Assembly: GCA_017935045.1 (NCBI GenBank)
Contig: JAGBIJ010000039.1
Coordinates: forward strand, 1-64,000
Direction: 5' to 3'
Length of the DNA stretch: 64,000 nt
Origin: Muribaculaceae bacterium
GTDB taxonomy: Bacteria; Bacteroidota; Bacteroidia; Bacteroidales; Muribaculaceae
Below are positions 24,726-32,858 of the stretch, piece by piece (within the stretch, counting starts at the first letter, position 1; each line of letters begins with the position of its first letter). The notes beneath the pieces were generated by a model that did no database searches, had not been told where the DNA came from, and saw nothing but the letters and a program-made list of their open reading frames with translations. The translations under genes and the position numbers were made by a program.

Positions 24726-26435
24726 ATGAATAAAGAGAAACTCATCATATACCAGCTCTTTCCCCGTTTGCTGACCAATACATGCGACAACTGTGTGCCC
24801 GGCGGTACTCTGGAGCAGAACGGATCCGGCAAAATGAAAGATATAGACACAAGGGTATTGCGCTCTATACGCGACCTCGGTGTCAACTGCGTATGGTACA
24901 CCGGAATCATAGAGCATGCCACCAAGAGCGCTTTTCCGGGCATACCGGCTGACAACAAGTATGTCGTGAAAGGGGAGGCCGGCTCGCCTTATGCGATAAA
25001 AGATTATTATGATGTGTCGCCGGAGATAGCTGTAGATGTGCCGGCTCGCATGAAGGAGTTTACCGAGCTTGTGGAGCGTACTCACGAGGCTGGGATGAAA
25101 GTCCTGATAGATTTTGTACCTAATCATACAGCGCGCGTATATCATTCCGACTGCGCTCCGACAGGGATACATGATTTCGGCGCCGACGATGACTCCACGC
25201 TCTTTTTCTCGCCGCGCAACAATTATTACTATCTTACCAATCAGCAGTTTTCCCCTTCATTCCCGGTAGGAGACTATGTGGAATTCCCCGCCAAAGCCAC
25301 AGGAAACGATGCCTTTACCGCCTTTCCCGGAGAATATGACTGGTATGAGACTGTCAAACTGAATTATGGCTACGACCCGGGCAACGGTCAGAGAGCGTTT
25401 GACCCCGTGCCCGACACATGGATAAAAATGCTCGCCATATTGCGCTTCTGGGCCGCGAAAGGCATAGACGGCTTCCGATGCGATATGGTGTTCATGGTGC
25501 CATTGGAATTCTGGCATTGGGTCATTCCGCAAGTCAAGAAAGATTATCCGAGTATCATTTTCATAGGAGAAATATATGATGTGGGGCAGTACAGACCTTT
25601 TTTGGATTTCGGGCAGTTCGACTATCTGTATGACAAAGTAAACCTCTACGATACCCTTGTAGATATCCAGACCCACAATCATAGCGCCGCCCGTCTTACT
25701 GACGCATGGCAGACCGTAGACGGGATAGCTCCACGTCTGCTCAATTTTCTGGAGAATCACGATGAAGTGCGTTTCGGATCCAAAGCATACGCCGGCGATC
25801 CCTCGCTCGTGCTTCCATCGCTTGTCGTCAGTTCCATGATAAATACCGGACCGTTCATGCTCTATTTCGGGCAGGAACTCGGCGAGAGCGCTACCGACAA
25901 TGAAGGCTTTGCCGGCAACAACAACCGCACGAGCATCTTCGATTATTGGAGTTACGATACGCTGCGCCGCTGGTACAACGGCGGCAAGCCCGGCATTAGC
26001 CGCCTGAATCAGAAAGAAAAATGGCTGCGTGCGCTTTACTCCAGAATCCTGCACCTATGCAACAGCGAGAAAGCCATCAGCCGCGGCCAGTTCTTCGACC
26101 TTATGTACGTCAACCTCAAGAATCCCGACCTCTCGCCGCACAGAGTATTTACCTTTATCCGCCATTATGAGGGGGAGACATTGCTGATAGCTGTCAATTT
26201 TGCAGATACCCGTGCCCGTCTGAAGATAAATATCCCGGACGAGGCCTATTCCTGTCTTAATCTCAAAGAAGGAAAATATGATGCTGTGGAACTGCTGACC
26301 GGTATAAAATGCCGTAAGACACTATTGCGCGGCCATAGCTTCGAGACTTCTGTAGATGCCTATGGAGCTGTAATATGGAAGCTCGACACTTCGGCCATGT
26401 GTAAGGAAACCGGCTCTGACGGCTCCGGCACTTGA
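24726..26435 (+). CDS. GH13-family alpha-amylase-like glycosidase, cytosolic
   Basis: A 569-residue alpha-amylase-family enzyme for alpha-linked glucans. The four GH13 regions are intact: I, DFVPNH (129-134); II, GFRCDMVFM with nucleophile D253; III, IFIGEIYD with acid/base E282; IV, FLENHDEVR with D346. The C-terminal beta domain ends around residue 555. There is no signal peptide (starts MNKEKLIIYQLFPRLL), so it acts in the cytosol, probably on maltodextrin or glycogen-derived chains, unlike surface Sus amylases. It may form its own transcription unit. Confidence 0.92.
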   Translation: MNKEKLIIYQLFPRLLTNTCDNCVPGGTLEQNGSGKMKDIDTRVLRSIRDLGVNCVWYTGIIEHATKSAFPGIPADNKYVVKGEAGSPYAIKDYYDVSPEIAVDVPARMKEFTELVERTHEAGMKVLIDFVPNHTARVYHSDCAPTGIHDFGADDDSTLFFSPRNNYYYLTNQQFSPSFPVGDYVEFPAKATGNDAFTAFPGEYDWYETVKLNYGYDPGNGQRAFDPVPDTWIKMLAILRFWAAKGIDGFRCDMVFMVPLEFWHWVIPQVKKDYPSIIFIGEIYDVGQYRPFLDFGQFDYLYDKVNLYDTLVDIQTHNHSAARLTDAWQTVDGIAPRLLNFLENHDEVRFGSKAYAGDPSLVLPSLVVSSMINTGPFMLYFGQELGESATDNEGFAGNNNRTSIFDYWSYDTLRRWYNGGKPGISRLNQKEKWLRALYSRILHLCNSEKAISRGQFFDLMYVNLKNPDLSPHRVFTFIRHYEGETLLIAVNFADTRARLKINIPDEAYSCLNLKEGKYDAVELLTGIKCRKTLLRGHSFETSVDAYGAVIWKLDTSAMCKETGSDGSGT

Positions 26436-26462
26436 TTCTGTAGAAATTTTTTGTTAATTTTG
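26432..26462 (+). promoter_or_regulatory. prs promoter (TTG-N20-TAATTTTG)
   Basis: TTG (26432-26434) and TAATTTTG (26455-26462) are exactly 20 bases apart. The TTG overlaps the last codons of the amylase gene. The leader to the prs ATG is about 80 bases and AT-rich, with a small pyrimidine/purine hairpin near 26478-26500. Confidence 0.72.
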
Positions 26463-26549
26463 CATGGCTCTAATAAGGCCTTCCTTCAGAGGAAAGTCTT
26501 AGAATAAAAAATTGAAAAACGAACTTTATTTATATTATAAATTGTTGGT

Positions 26550-27494
26550 ATGAGTACTAATCATCCGCCTATCAAGGTGTTTGCCGGAACCAAGTCCAAA
26601 TATCTTGGCGAGTCAATCTGCAAAGAGCTCGGAATCGAGCTTGGAAAAATGAAAACTGAATATTTCGCCGATGGCGAATTTGAAGTAGGTTTTGAGGAAT
26701 CAATCCGCGGTGCCGAGGTTTATCTCGTGCAGTCTACTTTCCCCACAGCAGACAATCTCATGGAGCTGTTGCTTATGATCGATGCCGCCAAGCGTGCCTC
26801 TGCCGCCACTATTGTAGCTGTTATTCCCTATTTCGGCTGGGCGCGTCAGGACCGCAAGGACAAACCCCGTGTTTCCATCGCAGCCAAACTCGTGGCTGAC
26901 CTGCTCACAGTGGCCGGCATTGACCGCCTTATTACCATGGATTTGCACGCCGACCAGATTCAAGGATTCTTTGACGTGCCTGTAGACCACCTCTACGCTT
27001 CGTCCATATTCATACCCTATATCCAGAGTCTGCACCTGAAGGATATGGTAATCGCCTCCCCGGACGTCGGCGGCGCCAAGAGAGCAAACTCGTATGCAAA
27101 GTATTTCGATGTACCCTTAGTACTGTGCCACAAGCAGCGTGCCAAAGCCAATGTTGTGGCCAAGATGACCGTAATCGGCGATGTCGTGAACAAGAACGTC
27201 ATTCTTGTGGATGACATAGTGGACACAGCCGGCACTATTACCAAGGCAGCCGACCTTCTGCTGCAGCAGGGCGCCGCATCTGTACGCGCTCTCTGCTCTC
27301 ATGCTGTCATGAGCGATCCTGCGACTGAGCGTGTAGAGGCTTCCGGTTTGATGGAAATTATTTTCACTAACTCCATCCCTTATGAGAAAGCGGACACCAA
27401 AGCAACCGTACTGCCTGTAGCCAAGCTTTTCGCAGACACCATCCGTCGTATTCACAACAACGAGAGCATTTCGTCGCAGTATTTGTTTAAATAA
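26550..27494 (+). CDS. prs: Ribose-phosphate pyrophosphokinase
   Basis: Makes PRPP from ribose 5-phosphate and ATP for nucleotide, His and Trp synthesis. The 314 residues match class I enzymes: KVFAGTKSKYLGESI (residues 8-22), flexible-loop region PYFGWARQDRKDKPR with the conserved RQDRK, the metal site TMDLHADQIQGFFDVPVDHL, and the PRPP loop VILVDDIVDTAGTITKAADL. It has its own promoter and is followed after 6 bases by a DUF4293 gene. Confidence 0.97.
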   Translation: MSTNHPPIKVFAGTKSKYLGESICKELGIELGKMKTEYFADGEFEVGFEESIRGAEVYLVQSTFPTADNLMELLLMIDAAKRASAATIVAVIPYFGWARQDRKDKPRVSIAAKLVADLLTVAGIDRLITMDLHADQIQGFFDVPVDHLYASSIFIPYIQSLHLKDMVIASPDVGGAKRANSYAKYFDVPLVLCHKQRAKANVVAKMTVIGDVVNKNVILVDDIVDTAGTITKAADLLLQQGAASVRALCSHAVMSDPATERVEASGLMEIIFTNSIPYEKADTKATVLPVAKLFADTIRRIHNNESISSQYLFK

Positions 27495-27500
27495 TCAGAC

Positions 27501-27962
27501 ATGGTCATACAACGCTGGCAATCGGTTTTCCTTCTTATCGCTGTAATTCTTACAGGCATTTTCTCTGTCTGCTCACTCGGGCAGATACATGGCGCCACGA
27601 TAGATGTAGACGTGACGGCCATGGGTCTTTACGAACTGGGAGAAGGAGGAAAATTGTTGCATGGTACCATATATGTGGCAATCGTAGCGTGGCTTACCGC
27701 TCTGCTCGCGTTAATCGCCATATTCCTGTACAAGAATACGCGTCTTCAGAAGAAAGTATGCTGGCTGAGCATAGTGCTTCTGCTCGCCGCCTGCGGCAGC
27801 GAGTGGCTGGCGGCAGGTTCGCTTGAAGTAGCGGGTGCAGCCGGTATCTCGTGGGGTGCCGTAGTTTTTGCTCCTTTTGTGGCATTGATATGCCTGCTGA
27901 TGGCAGTAAGGTGTATCAAATCCGATGAGAAGAAACTCTCGTCATACGACCGTCTCAGATAA
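27501..27962 (+). CDS. DUF4293 membrane protein
   Basis: A 153-residue inner-membrane protein with four predicted membrane helices (about 6-24, 54-76, 86-103 and 115-137). The opening MVIQRWQSVFLLIAVILTG is typical of DUF4293, a Bacteroidota-specific family of unknown function. The C terminus is short, polar and cytosolic (KSDEKKLSSYDRLR). It is co-transcribed with prs (6-base gap) and ends before two hairpins. Confidence 0.85.
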   Translation: MVIQRWQSVFLLIAVILTGIFSVCSLGQIHGATIDVDVTAMGLYELGEGGKLLHGTIYVAIVAWLTALLALIAIFLYKNTRLQKKVCWLSIVLLLAACGSEWLAAGSLEVAGAAGISWGAVVFAPFVALICLLMAVRCIKSDEKKLSSYDRLR

Positions 27963-27971
27963 TAATAAGAA

Positions 27972-27992
27972 GGTGTCTCTGCAGAGACATCC
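27972..27992. terminator. Hairpin between DUF4293 gene and dnaG, likely dnaG terminator
   Basis: TGTCTCTGCAGAGACA (27974-27989) is a perfect palindrome, extended by GG/CC with one bulged base. On the minus strand it is followed by the T-rich CTTCTTATTATTAT, so it can stop dnaG transcripts; on the plus strand TCCTCTTAT follows. Confidence 0.55.
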
Positions 27993-28013
27993 TCTTATAC
28001 ATATAGCCGCCTG

Positions 28014-30230
28014 TCAGCGTCGGGGAGTGAGAATTCGCTCCCCGATACTTTTTGCCACCTGGCAACGTAAGTCGGCAATCTCTTTCAACGATTCCATCAG
28101 CGGACGCAGCTTGTCACTGTCGCCTGCGCGCGCCGCATCATTGAGCTGAATCTGGACAGTCCGGTAGCGGCGTGCGAGCAAAGCGTCTTTCCATTCGCAT
28201 AAAGCTCGCGGCACAAGATCAAGCAACCTTTCTGACTCACTCTCTATATGTACATTCTTTGAGTGGTATTTGCTTAAGGTATATCGTGGCGTGATTACCG
28301 TCAGCACGAGCCTTCTGATTTCGTCATCGGGATCGGAGCCGAGAGTCTTGCCGACATAAGCCGCAGCGAAATCGGAAAGCATCAGCTTCTCCTTTTCTTC
28401 CTGCTGACGACGGAAATCAGTCTCGGCCGCCTCAAGCTCCTGCATGGTGGCCGAGCGGGACAACTGACTTTCAATCCACCGGTCATGCTCCGACCGACTC
28501 AAAGCGGCTATACGGCTTTTCTCATGCTCCAGCTCTGCATTGAATGGCTCAATAAGCTCTAAAATTCTGTCAAATACCTTTCTGAACAACGGATTGGCAA
28601 ACTCCATAGAGTCATACGCCAATTCCTCCCTTACGAACTCAGCTACATTAATCCATTCCTCTTTACCTCCCTCAACGGTATTCTGGCAGAAAGATACCAT
28701 GCCGTATTTTATGACGTAACTGATTACGTTCTTTTCCACCTGTGCCAACAGCGGGTCTCCCGCAGCAAGCGCATTGGCAGGAGCCTTGGCAGCAGACCGT
28801 CGCTTCTCAGCATCGGGACTGCCCGCATCCGGTTTTGCCTCTGCCGGCCGAGCGGCCTGTGAAGCCGTAGCCGGCGACCCGGCCGTGTCAAGACGCGCAC
28901 GCTCTCTCTGCTGACGCAGACGGGCAGTGACCTGCTCACGCGCTTTGGCCACCTCTGATGTCAGCATCTGTTCCGGCAGACGCATCATACGGGCGCACTG
29001 CTGTATGTACATCGTGCGCTTAATCAGCTGCGAGATGCATGCAAGCGACTCCACTATACTGCTGACGGCCTCTGCGCGGGCCGCAGGATTATCGGCATTG
29101 TCACGCAGCAGCATATCCGTCTTGAACGTGATGAAATCCGTCTCATGTTCATCCACATAACGGCGAAACTCTTCGGGGGTATGCTTTCGGGCGAACGAAT
29201 CAGGATCATCGCCATCCGGCAACAGCAGAACCTTGATGTTCAGATTATGACTAAGCAGCAAATCTATGCCTCGCAGCGAAGCCTTGATGCCGGCCGCATC
29301 GCCGTCGTATATCAATGTCACGTTTTCGGTAAACCGGTGAAGCAACGCTATCTGGCCGTCTGTCAGTGAAGTGCCGGACGAAGCCACTACATTCTCCATG
29401 CCGCTCTGCCACATGCCGATGACATCCATATATCCTTCCACAAGAAAGCATTTCTTATGACGCACAATAGCGTTTTTGGCCTGATATATGCCATATAGCT
29501 CGTTGCTTTTGGAATATATGGCGCTCTCCGGCGAATTGATATATTTCGCAGCTTCTCCTTTTATGCCTCGACCGCCGAAAGCTATTACCTTGCCGGCAGA
29601 ATTGAGTATAGGGAACATCACGCGCCCCTTGAAGCGATCATACGGGCGGTTGTTCTGACTGCCGATACCACACAGACCCACACTCCGCAGCACCTCCACA
29701 TCAAATCCCTGACGGAGCGCGGCGTCATACAGATCAGTCGAACGGTCCATGGCGTAACCGAGGCGAAATCGCTCTATGGCCTCTTTCGTTATTCCTCGTT
29801 GAAAGAAATATTGCAGTCCGACATTGCGCCCCTCGTCCGTGGCACGCATATTTTCCTGAAAGCGCTTCATGGCCCATTCGTTGGCCACCAGCATGCTCTC
29901 CCGCAGACTCTGTCGCTCCCGTTCCTCGTCGGTCAGCTCCCGTTCCTCGACCTTAATGCCGTATTTCGCAGCTAAATGGAGCAGGGCGTCATGGAAGTTT
30001 ATTCCCTCTTTCTCCATGATAAAGTTTACAGGACTTCCGCCTTTGCCGCAAGAGAAGCAGTGGCAGATTCCACGCGAAGGACTTACCGAAAAAGAAGGGG
30101 TGCGCTCATTGTGAAACGGACACAAGCCCATATAGTTGGCGCCACGGCGGGTAAGGCTTACATAATCGCTTACAACTTCTACAATGTCCGCGGCATCGAG
30201 TATCTGCTTTACGGTCGCTTTGTCAATCAT
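28014..30230 (-). CDS. dnaG: DNA primase
   Basis: Makes RNA primers for the replisome. In 738 residues: CHC2 zinc finger (C37, H40, C58, C61) in LCPFHNERTPSFSVS...CHCFSCGKGG; the catalytic core with YFFQRGITKEAIERFRLGYA and the TOPRIM acidic motif FLVEGYMDVI; VTLIYDGDAAGIKAS; then a Pro/Ala/Ser-rich linker near 440-490 and a C-terminal helicase-interacting domain. It is somewhat longer than E. coli DnaG (581), mainly through the linker and C-terminal part. The start overlaps the end of dapA by 8 bases, so translation is coupled to a lysine-pathway enzyme. Confidence 0.96.
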   Translation of the reverse strand: MIDKATVKQILDAADIVEVVSDYVSLTRRGANYMGLCPFHNERTPSFSVSPSRGICHCFSCGKGGSPVNFIMEKEGINFHDALLHLAAKYGIKVEERELTDEERERQSLRESMLVANEWAMKRFQENMRATDEGRNVGLQYFFQRGITKEAIERFRLGYAMDRSTDLYDAALRQGFDVEVLRSVGLCGIGSQNNRPYDRFKGRVMFPILNSAGKVIAFGGRGIKGEAAKYINSPESAIYSKSNELYGIYQAKNAIVRHKKCFLVEGYMDVIGMWQSGMENVVASSGTSLTDGQIALLHRFTENVTLIYDGDAAGIKASLRGIDLLLSHNLNIKVLLLPDGDDPDSFARKHTPEEFRRYVDEHETDFITFKTDMLLRDNADNPAARAEAVSSIVESLACISQLIKRTMYIQQCARMMRLPEQMLTSEVAKAREQVTARLRQQRERARLDTAGSPATASQAARPAEAKPDAGSPDAEKRRSAAKAPANALAAGDPLLAQVEKNVISYVIKYGMVSFCQNTVEGGKEEWINVAEFVREELAYDSMEFANPLFRKVFDRILELIEPFNAELEHEKSRIAALSRSEHDRWIESQLSRSATMQELEAAETDFRRQQEEKEKLMLSDFAAAYVGKTLGSDPDDEIRRLVLTVITPRYTLSKYHSKNVHIESESERLLDLVPRALCEWKDALLARRYRTVQIQLNDAARAGDSDKLRPLMESLKEIADLRCQVAKSIGERILTPRR
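28020..28055 (+). terminator. Plus-strand terminator inside the 3' end of dnaG
   Basis: TCGGGGAG (28020-28027) and CTCCCCGA (28038-28045) form a perfect 8-base stem followed on the plus strand by TACTTTTT. It would stop prs-DUF4293 transcripts, while the same bases encode the last residues of dnaG on the other strand. Confidence 0.5.
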
Positions 30231-31110
30231 CCGCCAGACTCTGCGTTACGGCAGCCATCTGCCGCCTCGTTTCCTCGTTGACAGCTACAAGCGGCAACCG
30301 CAGGTTTCCGGGCATGCCGTACTTCAGGTTAAGAGCGCATTTTATGCCCGCCGGATTGCCGTCTGCAAAAAGCAGCCGATAAAACTCAGAAAATCCGCGA
30401 TCCGTCTCCCGGCATGTCTCGTCTCCGTCGAGCGCCATGCGCACCATGCGGCTGAAACGGCGAGGATAACAGTTGGCGGCAACCGATATGACACCCGCAG
30501 CCCCTTTGTCGATGAACGCGAGCGTAAGGCCGTCATCGCCACTGACCACATCGAAACCCTCCGGTTTGCTTTTTACTATTTCCTCGACCTGCTCCGTCTT
30601 GCCCGAAGCTTCCTTTATACCTATGACCTGCGGGAACTCGCGGGCGATACGCAAGACGGTGGAAGGGAGCATATTGACCCCGGTGCGGCCAGGTATATTA
30701 TACAGTATGACGGGCAGGGGGGAGGCCTCCGCTATAGCCTTGAAATGGCGATACATGCCTTCCTGGGTAGGTTTGTTGTAGTACGGTACTACCGAAAGTA
30801 TTGCGGAAAAACCGCTGAAATCTTCTGTCTTTAGTCTGCCGACAAGAGCATCGGTACAGTTGCCGCCTACACCTAATACAAGCGGGACACGCCCTGCAGC
30901 CGCCCGGATCACACATTGTTTTACCGTTTCACTCTCCTTCAGAGCAAGAGTCGGCGTCTCGGCAGTCGTACCGAGGACTACAAGATAGTCTACACCGCCA
31001 CTGACAAGTCGCTCTACGTGACTGGCAAGTGCCTCTGTATCTATGGAATTATCTGAATTAAAAGGGGTAACCAGCGCGACGCCGGTACCTCTGAGATTAA
31101 AATGCTTCAT
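30223..31110 (-). CDS. dapA: 4-hydroxy-tetrahydrodipicolinate synthase
   Basis: Condenses pyruvate with aspartate semialdehyde in lysine and diaminopimelate synthesis, thus also serving peptidoglycan. The 295 residues have GTTAETPTL (47-55, for the usual GTTGE), PYYNKPTQEGMYRHF, catalytic Tyr137 in LYNIPGRTG (with Arg142) and Schiff-base Lys166 in GIKEASG. The Ala in place of Gly in GTTAE is conservative and common in this phylum. Upstream gene of a dapA-dnaG pair on the minus strand with an 8-base overlap. Confidence 0.96.
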   Translation of the reverse strand: MKHFNLRGTGVALVTPFNSDNSIDTEALASHVERLVSGGVDYLVVLGTTAETPTLALKESETVKQCVIRAAAGRVPLVLGVGGNCTDALVGRLKTEDFSGFSAILSVVPYYNKPTQEGMYRHFKAIAEASPLPVILYNIPGRTGVNMLPSTVLRIAREFPQVIGIKEASGKTEQVEEIVKSKPEGFDVVSGDDGLTLAFIDKGAAGVISVAANCYPRRFSRMVRMALDGDETCRETDRGFSEFYRLLFADGNPAGIKCALNLKYGMPGNLRLPLVAVNEETRRQMAAVTQSLADD

Positions 31111-31147
31111 ATTCAGGAGTAGCCGCTTATATCCGGCTATGCTTTCG

Positions 31148-31178
31148 CAAAGTTACGAAAAAAACTCTGCTTTTCAAA
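31148..31178 (-). promoter_or_regulatory. dapA-dnaG promoter (TTTTG-N19-TAACTTTG)
   Basis: On the minus strand TAACTTTG (31155-31148) is preceded after 19 bases by TTTTG ending at 31175. The leader to the dapA ATG is about 30 bases. Confidence 0.68.
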
Positions 31179-31267
31179 ATTTCAAAGACATCCAAATAAA
31201 TAGATTTTGCAATTATCTGATTATCATGTTAATAAAATTTATTTGAAAAATGCAACTTAAAAAGGGG

Positions 31268-31298
31268 TTGTTTTTATGCTTTTTTTCATCTAAATTTG
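31268..31298 (+). promoter_or_regulatory. dnaA promoter (TTG-N20-TAAATTTG)
   Basis: TTG (31268-31270) and TAAATTTG (31291-31298) are separated by exactly 20 bases. The leader before the ATG at 31365 is about 60 bases. Confidence 0.7.
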
Positions 31299-31364
31299 TA
31301 GTCCTTTTCGGCTTCAAAGGAAGCGCGTTTCCGTAGCTTCCCTACCGCCACCTATCTGATTACA

Positions 31365-32768
31365 ATGGAGAATGATCACAAAATATTATGGCAAAATTGC
31401 CTCAAGGTAATCAGCGACAGCATAGCGTCGCCTGAAATATTCGATGTATGGTTTCGCGGTACCGAATCCATTGGTTTTAAGGACGGCAAAGTGACCCTCA
31501 GTGTTCCTTCCGAATATTTTGTGACTCAATACGAGCATCGTTTTTATAACGTGATGCGCAGCGCTTTCCGCAAAGTGTACGGCTCCGGTGTCAAGATTGA
31601 ATACACATACAATGTAGTAGGCAACGACCCGACCACTGCCGTCACAATGGAGAGCTCGGCTCCGAGCGCTTCGGTCAACAATCCGATCAGCAAGCAGACA
31701 GCCCGCCCAGCCAATCCCTTGAAAGACGGAGTGGTATATGAAGAAATAGACTCTCAGCTGAACCCGGTCTACAATTTTGAAAACTATTGTATCGGCAACA
31801 GCAACAAACTCCCTTTCACAATAGCTGAATTCATAGGCAACAATCCCAAAAAGACCGATTTTAACCCGTTTTTTCTGTACGGAAGCACCGGAGTAGGCAA
31901 GACACATCTGATTCAGGCTATAGGTATCAGAGTGAAGGAGCGCATGCCCAATGCCAGAGTCCTGTACATCACATCGCGCATATTTGAAAACCAATATGGT
32001 ACGGCTGTACGGGAAAAACGTATAAATGATTTTGTCAACTTTTACCAGAGCATAGATGTCCTGCTGATAGACGATATACAGGAACTATCCGGCAAGACTG
32101 GTACGCAGAACGCATTTTTCCCGATATTCAACTACCTGCACCAGAAAGGCCGTCTTCTCGTGATGACAAGCGACCGTCCTCCGGTAGACCTCGACGGCTT
32201 TATGGACAGATTGTTGAGCCGCTTCAAGTGGGGTGTTACCGAGGTCCTGCCCGGACCTGACCGTGAGTTGCGCAAGCAGATATTGCGTCAGAAGTCAGCT
32301 AAAAACGGTCTGGCGCTATCCGAAGAAGTAATAGATGTGATTGCCGGCCACGTGACCGATTCCGTACGCGAGCTTGAAGGCGTCGTCATGTCGCTTATTA
32401 CAAGAGCCACACTGCTCAATCTGCCTATTACTCCGGAGCTGGCCAAAGTAGTCATGCAGAGCGCCGTGAAGATTCAGAAACGCAAGATCAATTTTGACAT
32501 GATAGTCGAAGCCACAGCCTCACACTACAATCTGGATGCCGACGTCATATTCTCCCGCTCGCGGGTAAGGGACATCTCCGACGCCCGTCAGGTCATCATG
32601 TATCTTGCAAGCAAGCTTACCGATCTTTCAAGCACCTCTATCGGCTACAAGCTATCTCGCACCCACGTCACTGTGCTTCACGGCATAAAGACCGTAGAAA
32701 ACCGCATGGGCGTGGAGCCTGTCTTCCAGGAGTCGATTGAGGCTATCGAAAAGAGCCTACGTTCGTAA
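31365..32768 (+). CDS. dnaA: Chromosomal replication initiator protein DnaA
   Basis: AAA+ initiator of 467 residues. Domain I (1-80) begins with ILWQNCLKVISD and contains the conserved FDVWFRG; a variable linker (85-140) follows; Walker A is GSTGVGKT (173-180), Walker B VLLIDDIQELSGK, and box VII RLLSRFKWG carries the arginine finger. The DNA-binding domain has DARQVIMYLASKLTDLSSTSIG and then KLSRTHVTVLHGIKTVENR. E. coli has GGRDHTTVLHA at that place; here the Asp after the base-contacting Arg (R432) is Thr and the loop is about one residue shorter (see findings). It has its own promoter; a hairpin terminator follows. Confidence 0.96.
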   Translation: MENDHKILWQNCLKVISDSIASPEIFDVWFRGTESIGFKDGKVTLSVPSEYFVTQYEHRFYNVMRSAFRKVYGSGVKIEYTYNVVGNDPTTAVTMESSAPSASVNNPISKQTARPANPLKDGVVYEEIDSQLNPVYNFENYCIGNSNKLPFTIAEFIGNNPKKTDFNPFFLYGSTGVGKTHLIQAIGIRVKERMPNARVLYITSRIFENQYGTAVREKRINDFVNFYQSIDVLLIDDIQELSGKTGTQNAFFPIFNYLHQKGRLLVMTSDRPPVDLDGFMDRLLSRFKWGVTEVLPGPDRELRKQILRQKSAKNGLALSEEVIDVIAGHVTDSVRELEGVVMSLITRATLLNLPITPELAKVVMQSAVKIQKRKINFDMIVEATASHYNLDADVIFSRSRVRDISDARQVIMYLASKLTDLSSTSIGYKLSRTHVTVLHGIKTVENRMGVEPVFQESIEAIEKSLRS

Positions 32769-32819
32769 TACCCCCGCCGCAAAGCAATAATACCGTATTT
32801 TCAGCGTTATATAGCGAAG

Positions 32820-32857
32820 GAGAGGTGCCATGAAGGCACCCCTCGGTATAGCGTTTT
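32820..32857 (+). terminator. Probable terminator after dnaA
   Basis: GGTGCC (32824-32829) and GGCACC (32835-32840) form a perfect stem extended by GAG/CTC past one mismatch (32820-32844). A T-run (32853-32857) follows, though 8 bases away and adjoining the next ATG, so readthrough or a regulatory role is possible. Confidence 0.5.
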
Positions 32858-32858
32858 T

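Larger units (their letters stand above)
31111..31364. other. AT-rich dapA/dnaA divergent intergenic region
   Basis: These 254 bases hold the divergent promoters of dapA (31148-31175) and dnaA (31268-31298). The central part (about 31160-31250) is very AT-rich with runs of A and T. I see no match to the DnaA box TTATCCACA, so I cannot call it an origin of replication. No additional gene is evident. Confidence 0.5.

Noticed and set aside
31111..31364. Possible replication origin beside dnaA
   Set aside because: AT-rich and next to dnaA, but no cluster of TTATCCACA-like boxes was found; gene order alone is not enough.
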